DNA from: Robiginitomaculum sp.
Lineage (GTDB): Bacteria > Pseudomonadota > Alphaproteobacteria > Caulobacterales > Maricaulaceae
Assembly (NCBI GenBank): GCA_002732685.1
Contig: NVRS01000004.1
Location: forward strand, 67,469-76,922
Reading direction: 5' to 3'
Length of the DNA: 9,454 bases
Part shown: in pieces, positions 6,132-9,454 of the stretch
Layout of the letters: the number at the start of each line of letters is the position of its first letter
Position numbering within the stretch: position 1 is the first letter of the stretch
Program-made: the position numbers and the translations under genes
The notes under the pieces: model-generated
What the model saw: the letters and a program-made list of their open reading frames with translations, nothing else
What the model was told of the DNA's origin: nothing
The model's database searches: none

Positions 6132-6803
6132 ATGAAAGAATCAGATAAAATTTCCGTCAATGAAACTAGCGACGAAGTATATGCGGCTCAAGTAAAAGCC
6201 AACGCCAAACCAATGTTCCGCGCTGATGACCCTTATGTGCTCTTCAATGCCTGGATGGAGGAAGCCAAAGCAGGTGAACCCAATGATCCAAACGCTATGG
6301 CCATTGCAACGGTAGACGCAAACGGTCTTCCCGATGTGCGGATGGTGTTACTAAAAGGTGTCGACCCTCGCGGGTTTGTATTTTACTCACACGCCGGTAG
6401 CGCTAAAGGCGGGCAGTTGAAACACAATCCCAAGGCAGCTCTCAATTTTCACTGGAAATCTTTGCGCCGCCAAGTGCGTGTGCGCGGTTCCGTTGAACCT
6501 CTAACCAAGCTTGAAGTCGGCAAATATTTTTCCTCAAGACCACGTGCATCCCAATTGGGTGCCTGGGCGTCTCAACAATCAAATACCATGAACACCAGAA
6601 ACGTATTTGAGAAAGCTATTGAGGCAGCCAAAGATAAGTTTTCCGGTGCCGCCGTGCCTCTACCTCCGGGCTGGAAAGGCTGGCGCGTCCTGCCTGAGCA
6701 AATCGAATTTTGGCGCGACAGACCATTTCGCCTGCATGATCGCTTATTGTTTGAGCAGGATGCAAATTCTAAGGAATGGACAAAGCGTATTCTTTACCCT
6801 TAA
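6132..6803 (+). CDS. pdxH: Pyridoxamine/pyridoxine 5'-phosphate oxidase
   Basis: PdxH is the FMN enzyme that oxidises pyridoxine or pyridoxamine 5'-phosphate to pyridoxal 5'-phosphate with oxygen, the last step of vitamin B6 synthesis and its salvage. The 223-residue protein is full length. It shows the FMN-binding stretch VRMVLLKGVDPRGFVFYSH (69-87), the SAKGGQL segment (90-96), the strand pair FHWKSLRRQVRVRGSVE, the SRPRASQLGAWASQQS segment (135-150) that contributes to FMN and substrate binding, and the C-terminal WRVLPEQIEFWRDRPFRLHDR signature (184-204). It ends in RILYP, comparable to the usual R-L-x-P ending. The ATG at 6132 is used because it starts the natural N terminus; another ATG at 6122 is out of frame. 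Two genes for membrane proteins follow at 28-base gaps and are probably cotranscribed. Confidence 0.97.
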   Translation: MKESDKISVNETSDEVYAAQVKANAKPMFRADDPYVLFNAWMEEAKAGEPNDPNAMAIATVDANGLPDVRMVLLKGVDPRGFVFYSHAGSAKGGQLKHNPKAALNFHWKSLRRQVRVRGSVEPLTKLEVGKYFSSRPRASQLGAWASQQSNTMNTRNVFEKAIEAAKDKFSGAAVPLPPGWKGWRVLPEQIEFWRDRPFRLHDRLLFEQDANSKEWTKRILYP

Positions 6804-6831
6804 GATAAAAGCCAATTAGAGAAAGTGGATT

Positions 6832-7362
6832 ATGAGCGGTTTTGTATTCTTTGCGATCATTGTTTTTATCGTCATTCCGATAATCAAGAACGCTGCCAAA
6901 ACCAAGCCAGCTAAAAAACCAGGTGATAGGTCACGCTCAGTGTCCAATCAGCAAAACTGGTCACAAGTCCAAGAACTTCTCCAGCAGAAAATTAATGAGC
7001 AATCTTCCGGCAAGCGAAATGCCCATGGTCATTCTGCTGCACGCAAAAATACCCATAAACGTCTACATTCAAGAGACGGTAATACCGAAGTGTTTCCTGA
7101 ATCCCACATAGCCCGCGTCCGCAGGCGGGACACACGCGACCGTTCCGAACGCAACCGCATCGAGGCCATGCTGCACAGCAAGAAAAGCCGCAGTATTACC
7201 CGCGAGAGCAATAAAGGCATAGATACATGGGGCGTACGCGGCGACGCAAGTGGTGGTGGTTTTCTGTTTTTGATACTATTTGGCCTCATTGCGGTTTTAG
7301 TTATAAGCAAGGCCGTGCCAGATTTATGGCCGGAGATTATGCGAGCATTCAACATCAGATAA
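6832..7362 (+). CDS. Bitopic-ended membrane protein with basic central region, unknown function
   Basis: I do not recognise this 176-residue protein. It has a hydrophobic segment at residues 3-18 directly followed by lysine-rich sequence, and a second at 143-161 preceded by a glycine-rich turn (DASGGGF). Between them lie about 125 hydrophilic residues rich in Arg, Lys, Ser, His and Asn, including a possible amphipathic helix NWSQVQELLQQKINEQ (42-57) and a highly charged stretch around 94-120. By the positive-inside rule both ends face the periplasm and the basic centre the cytoplasm. The composition could suit binding to nucleic acid or acidic phospholipid, which is inference only. The reading frame is open and well placed between pdxH and the DUF1499 gene, with 28 bases on each side; the ribosome binding site (GAGAAAGTGG) is weak. 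Confidence 0.7.
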   Translation: MSGFVFFAIIVFIVIPIIKNAAKTKPAKKPGDRSRSVSNQQNWSQVQELLQQKINEQSSGKRNAHGHSAARKNTHKRLHSRDGNTEVFPESHIARVRRRDTRDRSERNRIEAMLHSKKSRSITRESNKGIDTWGVRGDASGGGFLFLILFGLIAVLVISKAVPDLWPEIMRAFNIR

Positions 7363-7390
7363 ATTTAGAAATTAACGAAGGGGTTTTACC

Positions 7391-8164
7391 ATGGAAAAAT
7401 TAGCAAAAATTAAAACATATGTACTGAAAGCGGCCATCGGCTTGGCAATTTTCACACCCGTCTTTTTTATGATTGCGGCGCTTGGGACTAAAATAGGTCT
7501 GTGGGGGTGGCGGTTCGGATTTGGAAAACTAACCGTTGGCTTTGGTCCTAAATTGATGATGCTGACATTTGTAGTCGCGCTTGTTGCCTTAATCTTGGCT
7601 TTTGTGGTCAAGCCGCGCAAAGGCGGGCTCATCGCCCTGCTTTGTCTTGCCGTACCAATTGTCAGCATAGGGTTTGGTAAAAACATGAAAGCCAAAGCCG
7701 GAAAACTACCGTTTATTCACGACATCACAACGGACACACAAAACCCACCGACCTTCACCCAAGCCATCATAGACAGGCGTGCCAAATGTAGTAATTCACT
7801 AGGCTATGTTGGAGTGAAAGTTCCCCGCTCTGAAGAATTGGTGTCAGTCGCACAGTATAATGCCTATGGAGATATCAACACTATGGTGTTTTCAGATAGC
7901 TCTGATGCTCTTTACAAGCGCGCACTTGCGACCATCGATGCTATGGGTTGGAAACAAGCATCGGCCTCCGCCGAGACAGGTGTTATCGAAGCAACCGACA
8001 GCACTTTCTGGTTTGGTTTTAAAGATGATGTAGTTATCCGCATTCAAGCGTCAGAGGGCGGAGGTTCAATTTTGGATATCCGCTCAATAAGTTGCGTTGG
8101 TGGCTCGGATATTGGTGCAAATGCCGCACGTATTCGCAAATTCCGCAAGAAACTCGGCAGCTAA
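7391..8164 (+). CDS. DUF1499 domain membrane protein
   Basis: This 257-residue protein has three predicted membrane helices near residues 11-33, 55-73 and 78-95, followed by a soluble DUF1499 domain. The domain begins with the typical IHDITTDTQNPPTF (109-122) and continues through IEATDSTFWFGFKDDVVIRI (199-218) to SDIGANAARIRKF (239-251). DUF1499 proteins are widespread in Alphaproteobacteria and in plants; their function is unknown, and the soluble domain here is probably periplasmic given the topology, though this is not certain. GAAGGGG stands seven bases before the ATG at 7391, the best ribosome binding site in this operon. The stop codon lies one base from the stop of the convergent VOC gene, so there is no room for a separate terminator. 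Confidence 0.9.
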   Translation: MEKLAKIKTYVLKAAIGLAIFTPVFFMIAALGTKIGLWGWRFGFGKLTVGFGPKLMMLTFVVALVALILAFVVKPRKGGLIALLCLAVPIVSIGFGKNMKAKAGKLPFIHDITTDTQNPPTFTQAIIDRRAKCSNSLGYVGVKVPRSEELVSVAQYNAYGDINTMVFSDSSDALYKRALATIDAMGWKQASASAETGVIEATDSTFWFGFKDDVVIRIQASEGGGSILDIRSISCVGGSDIGANAARIRKFRKKLGS

Positions 8165-8165
8165 A

Positions 8166-8687
8166 TTAAGTTTGGCCTAGCCGTGTGTTAACTTCGACAT
8201 AAGTACCAATAGGGTCAAAAAACGAAAATGTGCACAGATGGATAAGGCCCGTTCCAGCATAGTCTTTGACCGTCCACTTGATGGGTTCTGTCACCAAACG
8301 GGCTCCCGTAGTTTTAGTACTGGTTTTGACCTTCTCGTAGACCGCATCTATGTCCATAGCTTCGATCACCAAAATGGGGTCGCCTATTCCGAGTGTGGCT
8401 TTATCTTTGTTCGTTGACACTTCTGGTTCAAACCCTAAATATTCCATGAAACCGAGCATGCCGATATCCGGGTCTTTGGCTTTGAGGATGATCAGTTTGG
8501 CGAGTGCCGCGTCCGGCGCGCAGGGGGGGAAGCGCGCATCGACGGGTGTGTCATTATCGTAAAACCGTTTCCAGCCAAAAACGTGGATGTAGAAATCCGC
8601 AATTTTTTCTGCGTCTGCAACAACAAAACTGGTGCGTCTCAATATCCCTGCCAACGATCCATTATTTTGGGAACTATTATCTGTCAT
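8166..8687 (-). CDS. VOC superfamily (glyoxalase/bleomycin-resistance fold) protein
   Basis: This is a 173-residue cytoplasmic protein with the two beta-alpha-beta modules of the vicinal oxygen chelate fold. The first reads ILRRTSFVVADAEKIADFY then HVFGWKRFYDN (16-45); the second starts near DPILVIEAMDIDAVYEKV (103-120) and ends with the typical FFDPIGTYVEV (157-166). Glu165 occupies the usual C-terminal metal-ligand place, but the first ligand position, normally His in this family, looks like an arginine (about residue 18), so metal-dependent glyoxalase or dioxygenase chemistry cannot be assumed. Substrate is unknown. The frame is open to a GTG at 8702, but the ATG at 8687 overlaps the upstream stop as ATGA and begins directly before the family sequence, so it is chosen. 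Translational coupling to the upstream propeller gene is likely. Confidence 0.85.
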   Translation of the reverse strand: MTDNSSQNNGSLAGILRRTSFVVADAEKIADFYIHVFGWKRFYDNDTPVDARFPPCAPDAALAKLIILKAKDPDIGMLGFMEYLGFEPEVSTNKDKATLGIGDPILVIEAMDIDAVYEKVKTSTKTTGARLVTEPIKWTVKDYAGTGLIHLCTFSFFDPIGTYVEVNTRLGQT

Positions 8688-9454
8688 AAACCAATCTCGC
8701 ACATTTCAGATAGTTTATAGACCAGTCCCGTATCAATAGCTCCCAATAGAGAGCCATCTTCCAGGCTGCGTTTTTCCATCCGCCCGGTGAAAAAATTACC
8801 GATTAAAAATGATTTGCCATCATTGCAAGACCATATAGCTGCCCAACCGCGATCCCTCGGTATGTCGGTAAATTCTTTCAACAATTCACCTGCCATAGAA
8901 TAAAGACTGGCACTGTAAACATGGGAAATCAGCAGATTGTTGTCTTTGGTTCTTGCAATACCCGCAGTGAATTTATCGGCATCATCACCATCATCTGCAA
9001 AAACTAACAAGTCCGGCAATTGCTCTGCCTTCACTAAATCATATTGCATAATACGCTTGCCAGTTTCCGATAGATATATAGCTGTGGTTTCGTCCGCGCT
9101 TAACGCTAAATTTGTCACTGCGTGAAACCCAAATTTTCCCGGATCATGAGCCACGTCATAGCGGTGTACCTGATTGCCGTCTGCACCAAATACACAGATA
9201 TCGCCCTTACCAATAAAGGGTGGTTTCTCACCGTGAATATGTTCACCGATGACCAATGAACCATCAGCCATAAACTCCATGGTAGAAAACGGCTTACCTT
9301 GTTGTTCGGGAAAGGATGGTAACAATTCACCGTCCATTGAAAAGCGCTTGACGGTCTGGCTTGTGGTATCACTGGCGAACAGCACTTTGCTTTTCGCGCA
9401 ATATTCAACCCCGATGACCAATCCAGTCTCGCCCGTCCAGAGTGCACCTTTCAG
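8684..9454 (-). CDS. Beta-propeller-like (NHL/SMP-30 type) protein, partial at the 5' end
   Basis: The 256 visible residues run unbroken to the right edge of the window, so the true start lies outside; the TTG at 9421 is an internal codon. Several repeats of about 40-50 residues carry a strand, a turn with Asp-Gly or similar, and a further strand: SKVLFASDTTSQTVKRFSMDG (22-42, quoted in part), EFMADGSLVIGEH (60-72), DICVFGADGNQVHRYD (85-100), TAIYLSETGKRIMQYDL (124-140), NNLLISHVYSASLYSMAGE (172-190) and KSFLIGNFFTGRMEKRSLEDG (214-234). This suggests a beta-propeller of the NHL or SMP-30 group. Catalytic metal ligands of SMP-30 lactonases cannot be assigned with confidence, so substrate binding is only an inference. 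No signal peptide is visible because the start is missing. It shares an ATGA overlap with the VOC gene downstream and is presumably in the same operon. Confidence 0.65.
   Translation of the reverse strand: MKGALWTGETGLVIGVEYCAKSKVLFASDTTSQTVKRFSMDGELLPSFPEQQGKPFSTMEFMADGSLVIGEHIHGEKPPFIGKGDICVFGADGNQVHRYDVAHDPGKFGFHAVTNLALSADETTAIYLSETGKRIMQYDLVKAEQLPDLLVFADDGDDADKFTAGIARTKDNNLLISHVYSASLYSMAGELLKEFTDIPRDRGWAAIWSCNDGKSFLIGNFFTGRMEKRSLEDGSLLGAIDTGLVYKLSEMCEIGL

Overview
The window looks like an ordinary chromosomal housekeeping segment of an alphaproteobacterium. The assignment rests on an alphaproteobacterial-type DUF2794 protein, a DUF1499 membrane protein, an AroC and PdxH of alphaproteobacterial type, and a J-domain gene next to aroC and pdxH, a neighbourhood common in that class. 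Base composition is moderate by eye, without the strong GC bias of many members. I do not name a genus. I see no insertion sequence, phage gene, CRISPR array, tRNA or rRNA, and no stretch of 300 bases or more without a gene.

Layout, left to right. Bases 1-178 (-) hold the 5' part of a small lipoprotein that looks like a BON-domain protein. Divergent from it is a DUF2794 gene (264-620, +) with a promoter placed so that its mRNA may be leaderless. Then come two minus-strand membrane-protein genes, each followed by its own hairpin-plus-U-tract terminator: a 112-aa four-helix protein (718-1056) and a Bax inhibitor-1/YccA family protein (1230-1970). Divergent from the latter are a Tas-type aldo/keto reductase (2114-3160) and an RNA 2',3'-cyclic phosphodiesterase of the ThpR family (3185-3727), probably one transcript. 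A hairpin at 3734-3764 separates these from a minus-strand exported glycine-zipper protein with a very basic coiled-coil tail (3785-4477). Upstream of that, also on the minus strand, lie aroC (4671-5780) and a 70-residue-class J-domain protein (5843-6058).

Divergent from the J-domain gene is pdxH (6132-6803, +), followed at 28-base gaps by a two-helix membrane protein of unknown function (6832-7362) and a DUF1499 membrane protein (7391-8164), probably one operon. One base after the DUF1499 stop begins the end of a minus-strand pair: a VOC/glyoxalase-fold protein (8166-8687) whose ATG overlaps the stop codon of a beta-propeller-like protein (8684-9454), itself cut by the window edge.

Metabolically, aroC makes chorismate and pdxH makes pyridoxal 5'-phosphate; the remaining genes are envelope or general-maintenance functions. 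I found no convincing undescribed multi-gene system. The points most worth a second look are the apparent replacement of both pH-sensing aspartates in the BI-1 protein, the possible leaderless DUF2794 transcript, the uncharacterised membrane protein next to pdxH, and two inverted repeats in the BI-1/Tas divergent promoter region.
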